Origin: DASYLJ01 sp036009625
GTDB taxonomy: Bacteria > Desulfobacterota > Binatia > DP-6
Assembly: GCA_036009625.1 (NCBI GenBank)
Contig: DASYLJ010000193.1
Location: forward strand, 1-64,000
Direction of reading: 5' to 3'
DNA length: 64,000 bases
Numbering within the stretch: the stretch's first letter is position 1; every line of letters starts with the position of its first letter. This document shows positions 56,980 to 64,000 of the stretch, one piece after another. Position numbers and translations under genes: made by a program. The notes under the pieces were generated by a model. The model was not told the origin of the DNA, made no database searches, and saw only the letters and a program-made list of their open reading frames with translations.

Positions 56980-58055
56980 CCGCCGGCACCCACCGCGGCG
57001 ACGCGCTGCACCTCGTCGCGCCGCGCGTCCATCTCGTCGGCGACCTGCTCGTCGCGCGCCGACATGGCGGCGGCGTCGACGTCGGCGTAGCCCATGATGC
57101 CCATCTGCTCGTAGCCCTTGCGGATCTTCGGGCCCCAGAGACCGATGTCCTTGATGGTGGGGACGATGCGGCTGAAGAGCGCCGAGCGGTACATCTTCAT
57201 GAAGCCCGACTCGAGCATGAACTCGGCGCACTCGTCGACGGGGAGACCCACCGTCGCCCACACCTCTTCCGCCTGGAAGCGGTCGCGCATCAGGTAGCAG
57301 GCCTCGACGGCGAACTCCTCGCGCTCGTCACGCTCGGCCTGCGTCAGCTGCGGATAGTAGTCGCGCAGCGCGAAGCGTCCGAAGGCGACGTGGCGCGCCT
57401 CGTCCTGCATGACGTAGGCGTTGACGGCGGCGGCGAGCGGGTTCTGCGACTGGTCACGGATCTGCGCGAACGCCGCCAGCGCCAGTCCTTCGATGAGCAC
57501 CTGCATGCCGAGGTACGTCATGTCCCAGCGCGAGTCGCTGAGGACCTGGTCGAGGAGCCGCTGCAGCGTGGGCGTGATCGGGTACGCCAGCGAGAACTTG
57601 TCGTGCAGGAGGCGCGAGTACGCCTCGACGTGGCGCGCCTCGTCGACCACCTGCGTGGCGGCGTAGAACTTGGCGTCCATGCTCGGCACCTGCTGCACGA
57701 TCTTCGCGGTGCAGATGAGCGCGCCCTGCTCGCCGTGGAGGAACTGCGACAGCTGCCATGCCTGGAAGTGCCGCCGCACGTTGGCCTTCTCCGACCTGGT
57801 GAGCCGCGCCCACGGCGCCGAGCCGTGGATCGGGATCGACTCGTCGGGCAGCTGCTCGGGGTTCTCCGGATCGAGGTCCTGCGACCAGTCGATGCGGGTG
57901 TCCGCGTTCCACTGCTTCTCCTTGCCCTTGCGGTAGAGGCTCAGCAGCGATTCGCGACCGTCCTGGTATTCCCAGCGGAAGGTCGTGTCGAAGGTGCCGG
58001 ACACCTTCCAGGCGATGCCCTCGGACGGCTTGGCGTAGCGTTCCTGTGTAGACAT
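56976..58055 (-). CDS. Ferritin-like/AurF-type diiron oxygenase
   Basis: A 359-residue helical diiron protein. Ligand motifs come as two sets: E in HGEQGALICTAKIV with DEARHVEAYSRLL, and E in LIEGLALAAFAQIR with DEARHVAFGRFAL, i.e. E, D/E-x-x-H twice. This fits AurF/RNR-R2-like oxygenases that oxidise amines or lipids with O2. The N-terminal 90 residues are unassigned. It heads the operon diiron-MerR-EfpL, transcribed from a strong TTGACA promoter with an operator just downstream. Confidence 0.83.
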   Translation of the reverse strand: MSTQERYAKPSEGIAWKVSGTFDTTFRWEYQDGRESLLSLYRKGKEKQWNADTRIDWSQDLDPENPEQLPDESIPIHGSAPWARLTRSEKANVRRHFQAWQLSQFLHGEQGALICTAKIVQQVPSMDAKFYAATQVVDEARHVEAYSRLLHDKFSLAYPITPTLQRLLDQVLSDSRWDMTYLGMQVLIEGLALAAFAQIRDQSQNPLAAAVNAYVMQDEARHVAFGRFALRDYYPQLTQAERDEREEFAVEACYLMRDRFQAEEVWATVGLPVDECAEFMLESGFMKMYRSALFSRIVPTIKDIGLWGPKIRKGYEQMGIMGYADVDAAAMSARDEQVADEMDARRDEVQRVAAVGAGG

Positions 58056-58074
58056 CGGATCGACCCCCCGTTTT

Positions 58075-58133
58075 GCGTAGCCACGCTACGCGTAGTTGAA
58101 CTCCGCATTATCCGCCGGAGCCCGGGGTGTCAA
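58075..58133 (-). promoter_or_regulatory. Strong promoter with GCGTAG half-site array
   Basis: Minus strand: TTGACA (58133-58128), a 17-base spacer and TAATGC (58110-58105). Just downstream of the -10 are GCGTAGC-CAC-GCTACGC (58075-58091, perfect 7-base arms) and an overlapping CTACGCGTAG (58086-58095), making three half-sites. The array would lie over the transcription start and so suits repression. The MerR protein in the operon is a candidate binder, though its class more often binds inside the spacer. Confidence 0.7.
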
Positions 58134-58140
58134 TCAAAAT

Positions 58141-59424
58141 CTACTCGTCGATGACCCGGGCCGCCTTGTATGCGAAGCGCGGCAGCCCGCCCCGCTCCAC
58201 CAGCTCGAGCTTCACCGGAACGCCGAGGAAGGCACGGAAGCGATCGGCGACCCGAGCGGTGAGCGCCGCGGCGTCGACGCCCGGCGCATGCTCGCAGCGC
58301 ACGCGCAGCTCCGGTGCGGCGACGGGCGGGCGAAGTATCTGGAACTCCGCCGACGGCGTCGACAGCTCGGGGAACTCGTAGAGCACCAGCGAGACGTCGA
58401 TCGGGAGAATCTTCCGCCCCTCGACCATCGTGACGTCGCGAACGCGACCCTCGTAGAAGAGCCGGCGGTGCGTCTCGCCGCACGAACATGCCGTCGTGTT
58501 GAGACGGACGACGTCCTCGAGGTCGTAGCGCAGGAGGAAGTTGTCCTTCTCGAGCACGCTGACGACGAGGTTGCCACGCTCGCCGTGGCCGAGCGGCTTG
58601 CGCGTGGTCTCGTCGATGACCTCGACGACGGCGAGATCCTCGGCGAGATGCGCACCGTCGCGCTCATCGCACGCGCTGCCGAGCAGCGGCAGCGCCTCGA
58701 GGCCCGAGCTGGCCATCATGTACTGCTCCGACGGGTGATCGCCGGCGATCGTGAGGTTGAGATCGCGAACCGGATCGAGCCCGCGCCCGCGCGCCGCATC
58801 GGCGTACGTCGTCGCGACGTTGCCGAACAGCCGGTACATGTCCGGCCGGATCCGCCGCCACACCTCGAGGACGTCGCGGACGTGGGCATCACCGACGGGC
58901 GGGCCGGACGGGATGTTGAGCACGCCGAGCGCCTCGACGCCGTGGCTGAAGTGCCAGCCGCCCGCGTTCATGCCGAACGGATGCGCGTTGGCGAGACTCA
59001 TCCCGGGGCGCAGCCCCCAGCGCCAGCGACCACGCGCCGACGCGGCATGATCGACGGCGAGATCTTTACGCGTCCACAGGATGAGCGTGGGCCGCCCGCT
59101 GGTGCCGGTGGATGCACCGAGCCGCACGGCCGCGCTCACCGGCGCGCCGCGATAGTCCCCGAACGGCGGATGCTCCTCCTCGCTGGTACGGAGCTCGCTC
59201 TTCACGGTGGTGGGAATGGCGGTGAGGTCGTCGAGGCTGCGCAGGTCGGCGCGCTTCAGCCCCGCCGCCTCGTATTTGCGACGGAAGAACGGCACCGGTC
59301 CGTCCCACACGCGATCGAGCTGATGGCCGAGCCGCTCCCACTGCAGCGCCCGCACGCGCTCGAGCGGCATCGTCTGGATCTCGGGATCGTAGTACGGGCG
59401 TTCACCCGTCGGACGCGTGCTCAC
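58141..59424 (-). CDS. Phenylacetate-CoA ligase-like protein (PaaK family), copy 1
   Basis: A 427-residue PaaK-like adenylate-forming ligase. The P-loop LGASTGTSGRPT is intact, FGNVATTYADAARGRGLD and the CSCGETHRRLF loop match PaaK-type enzymes, and the C-terminal GLPRFAYKAARV carries a candidate catalytic Lys. It activates an aromatic or other carboxylate to its CoA ester. It starts inside the stop of the upstream paralogue (ATGA), so the pair is cotranslated. Confidence 0.85.
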   Translation of the reverse strand: MSTRPTGERPYYDPEIQTMPLERVRALQWERLGHQLDRVWDGPVPFFRRKYEAAGLKRADLRSLDDLTAIPTTVKSELRTSEEEHPPFGDYRGAPVSAAVRLGASTGTSGRPTLILWTRKDLAVDHAASARGRWRWGLRPGMSLANAHPFGMNAGGWHFSHGVEALGVLNIPSGPPVGDAHVRDVLEVWRRIRPDMYRLFGNVATTYADAARGRGLDPVRDLNLTIAGDHPSEQYMMASSGLEALPLLGSACDERDGAHLAEDLAVVEVIDETTRKPLGHGERGNLVVSVLEKDNFLLRYDLEDVVRLNTTACSCGETHRRLFYEGRVRDVTMVEGRKILPIDVSLVLYEFPELSTPSAEFQILRPPVAAPELRVRCEHAPGVDAAALTARVADRFRAFLGVPVKLELVERGGLPRFAYKAARVIDE

Positions 59425-60683
59425 TTCTTCCTCCGATCGAGCATGGCCTCGGCGAAGCGCGGCGCCGCCGCGGCTTCCGGCACGTCGGCCTCCGCCACCA
59501 CCTCGACGTCCATCGAGATGAGCGCCACCGCCTTCACCTTCTCGGCGACGAGGCGCGCGAACGCGACGCGGTCATCGGGCTCCGTCGTGACGCCGACACG
59601 GAGGACGGCGCGGTCGTAGCGCTCACCCTCGGGATGGTCGACGACGATCTGGAACCGTCCCGCGCCGGGCACCTCCGTCAGCGCGCGATGCACCTGCGCC
59701 GGATGGACGAGCACCCCCTTGATCTTGCGGATGGCACCCTTCTGCCCGACGAACACCAGCCGCGGCGACCGATCGCCGCACGCGCACGCGCCCGACAGCA
59801 TGCGAAAGACGTCGCCCGGGGCGTACCGCACGAGCGGCAGCGCGCGCGGGCCGAGCTGCGTCGCCACCAGCTCACCGGTGCCACCCTCGCCCACCGGCTC
59901 GCCGGTCTCGGGATCGAGGAACTCGCAGAAGAGGTCGACGGCATGCAGGTGCATGCCGTCGTGGACGCGGCACTCGCCGGCGAGCGGACCGATCTGCGCC
60001 TCGCCGCAATGATCGAACAGCTCGATGCCGAACGTCTCCTGCAGATCACGCCGCAGCGGCGGCGTCAGCGCCTCGGCGGTCGAGAAGCCGATGCGGTACT
60101 TCAGGTCACGCCGCGGATCGAGCCCCATCTCCTTCGCGGTGTCGCCGAGGTTGGCGAGGAAGCTCGGCGTGCCGGCGTAGACGGTGGCGCCCCAGGCCTT
60201 GGCGACCTCGACCTGGAGGCGGCTGTTGCCGGTGCCGCCGTTGATGACGAGGCAGCCAGCCTCCTCGAAGGCACGGTGCAGCCGCAGGCCGCCCGGCATG
60301 ATGTGGTACGAGAGCGTGATGTGCGCGATGTCGCCGCGCTCGACGCCCATCGCCTTGATCGACTCCTTCAGCACCGGCGTGCCGCCCGCTTCGGACGCGA
60401 GGCGCGGGATCAGGATGGGACCGGGCGACGTGTGCAGCGAGCCGAACTCCGCGCGCGTGGCGGCGAGGAACTCACCGAACGGCGGATGCGCGCGCTGGTT
60501 CTCCACCAGGTCGACCTTCGCCGTGCGCGGGATGCGGCGGCGGAAGGCATCGTAGTCGGTGACATCGTCGACGCGGACCCCGGCCTGGTCGAAAGCTCGC
60601 CGGTACCAGGGCGAGCGCTCGTAGACCCAGCGCAGCGTATCGCGGAGACGGGTGAAGTCGGCAGCGGACGGTGGCCATTCCAT
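59421..60683 (-). CDS. Phenylacetate-CoA ligase-like protein (PaaK family), copy 2 with altered P-loop
   Basis: A 420-residue paralogue of its downstream neighbour. PaaK blocks are clear (VYERSPWYRRAFD at the N-terminus, YAGTPSFLANLGD, CACGDRSPRLVF, GVLVHPAQVHRAL). The P-loop region reads LHTSPGPILIP where the family has SSGTTGxP, so ATP binding may be lost or altered. ATG 60683 lies 12 bases after TTGACG-N18-TAGCGC (60725-60696), an almost leaderless start. It may pair with the intact copy as a heteromer; inference. Confidence 0.83.
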   Translation of the reverse strand: MEWPPSAADFTRLRDTLRWVYERSPWYRRAFDQAGVRVDDVTDYDAFRRRIPRTAKVDLVENQRAHPPFGEFLAATRAEFGSLHTSPGPILIPRLASEAGGTPVLKESIKAMGVERGDIAHITLSYHIMPGGLRLHRAFEEAGCLVINGGTGNSRLQVEVAKAWGATVYAGTPSFLANLGDTAKEMGLDPRRDLKYRIGFSTAEALTPPLRRDLQETFGIELFDHCGEAQIGPLAGECRVHDGMHLHAVDLFCEFLDPETGEPVGEGGTGELVATQLGPRALPLVRYAPGDVFRMLSGACACGDRSPRLVFVGQKGAIRKIKGVLVHPAQVHRALTEVPGAGRFQIVVDHPEGERYDRAVLRVGVTTEPDDRVAFARLVAEKVKAVALISMDVEVVAEADVPEAAAAPRFAEAMLDRRKK

Positions 60684-60695
60684 GGGAACCGTAGC

Positions 60696-60725
60696 GCGCT
60701 ATCAACCGCCCACCCCGAACGTCAA
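60696..60725 (-). promoter_or_regulatory. Near-leaderless promoter of the PaaK-like pair
   Basis: Minus strand: TTGACG (60725-60720), an 18-base spacer and TAGCGC (60701-60696), then 12 bases to ATG 60683. Confidence 0.5.
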
Positions 60726-60734
60726 GCCGGAAAC

Positions 60735-60776
60735 GAGAACCGCCGCCCACCGGCGGACCGGCGGACGGCGGCTCTC
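60735..60776 (-). terminator. Hairpin downstream of the Kazal-like gene
   Basis: GAGAACCGCCGCCC (60735-60748) pairs with GGACGGCGGCTCTC (60763-60776) with two mismatches around a 14-base loop that can itself pair (CCGGCGGACCGG). It lies between the Kazal-like gene end and the PaaK pair promoter. Confidence 0.5.
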
Positions 60777-60798
60777 CCGGACGATCGGGCGGCCCCCT

Positions 60799-61878
60799 CT
60801 AGAAGAAGGGGCACGACCCGGTCGAGAACTTCGAGATACCCGCGGCACGGCGGGTGCAGTCCGACGCGTAGGTCAGACCATCACAGCCGCACACCGTGCC
60901 GAGGTACTCGCCACACATCGTGCAGGCGGCGTCGTCCATCGGCTGGCACGCCCCCATCTGCGACTCGCCGCAGTCGCCGGCGGGCAGATCGCAGAACTGA
61001 CCCTGACCGCAATCCTCGTTCGAGAAGCACCCCACCGAGCATGCCCCGTCGTGGCCGAGCACGGCCCCGGCCATCACACGCGCGCAGTTCGACGCGTAGG
61101 TCTGACCGTCGCAGCCGCAGACCGGCGTCCCCGGGTCGCAGGCGGTCGGCGTCGTGACGCACACCCCAGCGCCGTCGGGCATGCCGCACATCGGGTCGGT
61201 GCGATCGCAGACCATGCCGTCCGGGCAGGTGACGCCGTCGGCGCCGCCACAGAAGAGATCACCCTCGCAGGTCGGCGGCGGATCGGTCGGATCGCCCGGA
61301 TCCTCCTCGCAGCTCGCGCCGTCGAGACACATCGACGCCGGGAAGATGGCGGTGATGCCGGCGGCCTGGATGTAGCTGCACGCCGCCGGCGCCATGCGCA
61401 CGATCGACTCCGCCTCGGACGCGTGCAGGTTCTCGGCGAGGCAGGTCGCGAACTGCACGGGCGTCGTCACCGTGCAGTCCGCCATCTGCTGGTTGAACTT
61501 GAGCCCACCCACCAGCTTGTCCATCCCCATGCCGCTGCATGCGCTCGCGACCCGCGACACGAAGCGACCCTTCAGCCCGGCCACCTCGCCGGGCAGGCTC
61601 CGGCAGGCCCGCGCGGCCCGATCGCACGCGCCCGGACGGCCGGCGCTGTCGACGCTGCAGTCGCCGAGCGGCAACACGCAGCGCGCCATCTTCCAGCTGA
61701 GCCGGCCGGTCAAGGCGATGCCCTCGTCGGCGATCTGGCGCTGACACTTGACCATGATCTTCTCGTCGCGCGATGCGCCCGACGACCCGTGTGCACCGGC
61801 CGTCGCCGCCAGTCCCACCATGGCAATCACCGCGGCGATCGCGGTGCGCATCACATGACGTCGGTTGTCCCTTACCAT
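60799..61878 (-). CDS. Secreted Cys-rich protein with two Kazal-like domains
   Basis: A 359-residue exported protein. Signal region RTAIAAVIAMVGLAATAGA. Residues of about 35-190 are helical with paired Cys. Then a Pro/Asp-rich linker leads to two Kazal-like units with PVCGCDGQTYASNC and TVCGCDGLTYASDC, each followed by a Gly/Cys end. Kazal domains inhibit serine proteases; here the reactive loops are not judged. Between them is a knottin-like Cys block (CFSNEDCGQGQFCDLPAG). ATG 61878 has Shine-Dalgarno GGGAGG eight or nine bases upstream; the ATG six bases further up is too close. Confidence 0.8.
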   Translation of the reverse strand: MVRDNRRHVMRTAIAAVIAMVGLAATAGAHGSSGASRDEKIMVKCQRQIADEGIALTGRLSWKMARCVLPLGDCSVDSAGRPGACDRAARACRSLPGEVAGLKGRFVSRVASACSGMGMDKLVGGLKFNQQMADCTVTTPVQFATCLAENLHASEAESIVRMAPAACSYIQAAGITAIFPASMCLDGASCEEDPGDPTDPPPTCEGDLFCGGADGVTCPDGMVCDRTDPMCGMPDGAGVCVTTPTACDPGTPVCGCDGQTYASNCARVMAGAVLGHDGACSVGCFSNEDCGQGQFCDLPAGDCGESQMGACQPMDDAACTMCGEYLGTVCGCDGLTYASDCTRRAAGISKFSTGSCPFF

Positions 61879-62247
61879 GACCATGTCCTCCCGGAGCCGC
61901 TCGGCTCGTGCTCGTGTTCCCCAGCGGACCGAAAGCGGCTTCCGTGCCAGGACGATTCGACGCGACAAAACGCCCCGTGCAGTCCCGAACACACAGCGGC
62001 ATCCGCGTCGCTCGCTGACTGCTGCGATGACGCTCGACGCCACGATGACGCCGGTGCCTCGCGACTTGCCCCCCGTAGATCCGTGTGTCACGTGCGAGTG
62101 GCGTGCGCGGCGCCAGTGCGCCCGCCATCGACGACCGCAGATGCGGAGGGACAAATTGGTAACACCCGCTCGACGCGCCACCGCGTGTCCGTTCGAATGT
62201 GTCGCACCGAGTGACTGGGGCGTCGCTCCCCGATCGGCAGGTTCGTG
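61879..62247. other. 369-base intergenic region
   Basis: Divergent gap between the Kazal-like gene and the isochorismatase-like gene. Open frames here are Arg-rich and have no recognisable domain. I see no convincing promoter pair, operator or RNA gene in it. Confidence 0.4.
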
Positions 62248-62865
62248 ATGGCCGCGCTCGCTCTCGATCCGGCGCGCGCTGCGCTCTGCCTCGTCGAGCT
62301 GCAGAACGACATCGTTCACGAGTCGAACGTCGGCGAGAAGGGACTCGGCGGCGTGCTGGCGCAGCAGGTGCAGCAGCGCGACATCATCGCGAAGCTCGAA
62401 GCCCTCACCGCCGCTGCCCGCGCCCGCGGCGTGCCGGTGCTCTACATCAACTTCTGCGGCAAGCCCGGCTTCCCGCGTCCCAATACCCGCCTCCACCGCG
62501 TGGCGGGCAGCAAGCCGCGCCTCGTCGAAGGCACCTGGGGCGTACAGGTGCACGAGCGGCTCACGCCGCAGCCGCAGGACTTCGTCCTCGAGCGCACCGT
62601 CGGCGTCGACGGCTCCTACGGCACGCAGCTCTACCCGGTGCTGCGTATGCTGCAGCGCACGACGATGCTCGTGACCGGCGTCTCCACCAACATCGCCGTC
62701 GAGAGCATCGTGCGCGCATCGGTGAACCGCGGCTTCGACATGGTGGTGATCGAGGACTGCTGCGCCAGCTACCCGGACAGCTGGCACCGCTTCTCGGTGG
62801 AGAACATCATGCCGCTCCTGGCGACGGTGACGACGTCCGACGCCGTCCTGGCGGCGCTGGCATGA
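62248..62865 (+). CDS. Isochorismatase-like protein lacking the catalytic triad
   Basis: A 205-residue isochorismatase-fold protein. The family scaffold is clear (ALCLVELQNDIVHE, GVPVLYINF, MLVTGVSTNIAVESIVRAS), but the three catalytic positions are changed: Asp to Glu17, Lys to Arg116 (in VLERTVGVDG), and the nucleophilic Cys to Ala150. It therefore probably cannot hydrolyse by the usual mechanism and may bind a ligand or partner. Its stop overlaps the SnoaL-like start (ATGA). Confidence 0.82.
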   Translation: MAALALDPARAALCLVELQNDIVHESNVGEKGLGGVLAQQVQQRDIIAKLEALTAAARARGVPVLYINFCGKPGFPRPNTRLHRVAGSKPRLVEGTWGVQVHERLTPQPQDFVLERTVGVDGSYGTQLYPVLRMLQRTTMLVTGVSTNIAVESIVRASVNRGFDMVVIEDCCASYPDSWHRFSVENIMPLLATVTTSDAVLAALA

Positions 62866-63323
62866 CGATGGACCTCACCGAGCTCATCGCCCGAGAGGAC
62901 ATCCGCGAGCTGGCCGCCGCCTATGCCCACGCCGCCGACGGCGGCCGGTTCGACGACTTGCTCGCCCTCTTCACGCCCGATGGCTCGCTCCAGGTCGACG
63001 ATCGCCCACCCCTCGTCGGACCGGACGCCATCCGCGGCTTTCTCGGCGGGACGCAGACCAGCGTCCAGGATACCGCGAAGCAGCGCGGCTACATCCGTCA
63101 CCACGTCACCAGCCATTCGATCACCGTCGACGGCCCCGACGCGGCCCACGGGGCGGCCTACTTCTTCGTCGTCACCGAGCGCGGGCCTGATCACTGGGGC
63201 CGCTATCGCGATCGCTATGTGCTCCACGAGGGTCGGTGGCGGTTCGCGTCCCGCCGCGTCCGCGTCGACGGCATGGCGCCGGGCTCGTGGGCAGCCGAAC
63301 GACGGGCCGCCAAGACATCGTGA
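62862..63323 (+). CDS. SnoaL-like (NTF2-fold) protein
   Basis: A 153-residue NTF2-fold protein (REDIRELAAAYAHAADGGRF, LLALFTPDGSLQVDD, RYVLHEGRWRFASRRVR). It differs from the SnoaL protein at 10642 but shares the family shape and ends in an Ala/Arg tail. It is coupled by ATGA to the isochorismatase-like gene, so the two likely act together. Reaction unknown; ring-modifying or dehydratase roles are typical. Confidence 0.78.
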   Translation: MTMDLTELIAREDIRELAAAYAHAADGGRFDDLLALFTPDGSLQVDDRPPLVGPDAIRGFLGGTQTSVQDTAKQRGYIRHHVTSHSITVDGPDAAHGAAYFFVVTERGPDHWGRYRDRYVLHEGRWRFASRRVRVDGMAPGSWAAERRAAKTS

Positions 63324-63383
63324 ATGGGATACTGCGCGCGCTAGTCGGCATACTCTCAATGTAGGGTGCGCGCCCGAAATTCC

Positions 63384-63413
63384 TTGACGCGGTGAAGACG
63401 ACACGGGTAGCGC
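63384..63413 (+). promoter_or_regulatory. Leaderless promoter of the last gene
   Basis: TTGACG (63384-63389), an 18-base spacer, TAGCGC (63408-63413) and 7 bases to ATG 63421. It is almost identical in layout to the promoters at 18520 and 60696. Confidence 0.6.
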
Positions 63414-63420
63414 TTGTCGC

Positions 63421-64000
63421 ATGGCCAGGAACGTCGTCAGGGCCGTCTGCCTCCTCTCCGTTCTCGGCCTTGGCGGTGACGCTGCCCATGCCCGGAAGCC
63501 GAAACCGCAGCCCTGTCCCGGCGGTCTCTTCGCCGTCGAGGGCATCGTCGCCACCGGACTCGCAACGCCGATCACACGGATCACGCTCGACGCCGCGGGC
63601 ATCACGGTGCTCGACGCTTGCCCGACGCCCGCACCCGCGACGGTGAAGACCCGCGCCAAGGCGACCAGCATCCGTGCGACGTGGGCGACGTGCCCCGGAT
63701 TCCCGGGCAAGGTCACGCTGAAGGCGAAGCTCACGGCGCCGGCCTGTACCACGATGACCGCCGTACTCACCGGCAAGAAGGCGAAGCCCAAGCGAGCCTC
63801 GTTGCGTGCCACACGGCTCGACGGCGCGGGACTGGTCGGAGCACTGCACGACGACGCCGTCGCCGAACGCATGGCCGACGAGAACTTCCCGACACTGATC
63901 CGCGCCGCGGCGGAGGTCTACAATCCAGAGCTCACCGCGCTGATCGCCCTCGGCCCGGCGGCGCTCGATCAGATACTCCCCGCGTTCGAACGGCACGCGA
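63421..64000 (+). CDS. Secreted protein of unknown function, N-terminal part
   Basis: The frame is open from ATG 63421 to the window end (193 residues visible). It opens with a signal peptide (RAVCLLSVLGLGGDAAHA) and then PCPGGLFAVEGIV. The next 90 residues form a beta domain with Cys in LDACPTP, WATCPGF and APACTT, Lys-rich strands (KVTLKAKL) and a GKKAKPKRA stretch. The following helical part begins RMADENFPTLIRAAAEVY. It has no recognised family; the Cys/Lys beta domain looks like a lineage-type secreted module. Confidence 0.65.
   Translation, partial: MARNVVRAVCLLSVLGLGGDAAHARKPKPQPCPGGLFAVEGIVATGLATPITRITLDAAGITVLDACPTPAPATVKTRAKATSIRATWATCPGFPGKVTLKAKLTAPACTTMTAVLTGKKAKPKRASLRATRLDGAGLVGALHDDAVAERMADENFPTLIRAAAEVYNPELTALIALGPAALDQILPAFERHA

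Noticed and set aside
61865..62248. A 127-codon plus-strand frame in the 62 kb gap
   Set aside because: It is Arg-rich, has only a scatter of Cys and overlaps the signal-peptide end of the Kazal gene; no homology-like features.

Overview
This 64 kb window is very GC-rich bacterial chromosome, densely packed with genes and essentially free of mobile DNA. I see no rRNA, tRNA, CRISPR array, integrase or transposase. The gene mix is CaiB/BaiF CoA-transferases, LLM-type flavin oxidoreductases, a cytochrome P450, many SDRs, two DUF1329 proteins, UdgX, and secreted proteins that share lineage-type C-terminal domains. It suggests an uncultured, metabolically versatile soil or marine lineage such as Candidatus Binatia (Binatota) or a relative once called Deltaproteobacteria. 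That placement is inference from gene content; no phylogenetic marker other than an EF-P paralogue lies here.

Layout. 0-7.5 kb: a partial LLM oxidoreductase, an SDR, a WD40 lipoprotein, a class III nucleotide cyclase with a small membrane partner, an ankyrin protein, an HSL-type esterase and two HSP20 chaperones closed by a strong terminator. 7.5-11.1 kb: a compact catabolic operon (SDR, phosphotransferase-SCP2 fusion, AttH-like protein, SnoaL-like protein). 11-19.8 kb: a Thr-rich secreted protein, a second LLM oxidoreductase, a TetR/ferritin-like pair with twin operators, a HEAT-DUF349 protein, a PHM-like copper monooxygenase, a class II aldolase and a small Cys-rich protein. 19.8-28.5 kb: a double CaiB fusion divergent from a P450, an alcohol dehydrogenase divergent from a FadD19-like CoA ligase, a TetR regulator and UdgX. 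28.6-36 kb: DUF1329, HSP20, DUF72, SDR, haem-oxygenase-like diiron protein, haloperoxidase-like hydrolase and a cysteine hydrolase. 36-45 kb: a delta-60 repeat protein, a second DUF1329, a double-hotdog MaoC with its TetR, an enoyl-CoA hydratase, a TSP3-repeat secreted protein and CaiB. 45.3-52.7 kb: a MoxR-DUF58-VWA operon. 52.7-60.7 kb: a CoA ligase, an amidohydrolase, a diiron oxygenase-MerR-EfpL operon and tandem PaaK-like ligases. 60.8-64 kb: a Kazal-like secreted protein, an isochorismatase-like probable pseudoenzyme, a SnoaL protein and a partial secreted protein.

How the genes work together. Five promoters spread over 54 kb carry one operator, core CAAACG-NN-CGTTTG, lying over the -35/-10 spacer. 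They drive an LLM oxidoreductase, the P450 (divergent from the double CaiB), the FadD19-like ligase with a TetR, a second paralogous TetR with a MaoC hydratase, and an amidohydrolase. With the nearby alcohol dehydrogenase, the SCP2 fusion and the enoyl-CoA hydratase, this looks like a dispersed, TetR-controlled regulon for oxidising and CoA-activating a hydrophobic isoprenoid or sterol-like side chain. The substrate is inferred, not shown.

Transcription style. At least fourteen first-in-unit genes have TTGNNN-N16/18-TANNNN-like elements ending only 5-12 bases before the start codon, with no Shine-Dalgarno sequence. Leaderless transcription therefore appears to be common here. Genes inside operons instead have Shine-Dalgarno sequences or ATGA/GTGA overlaps.
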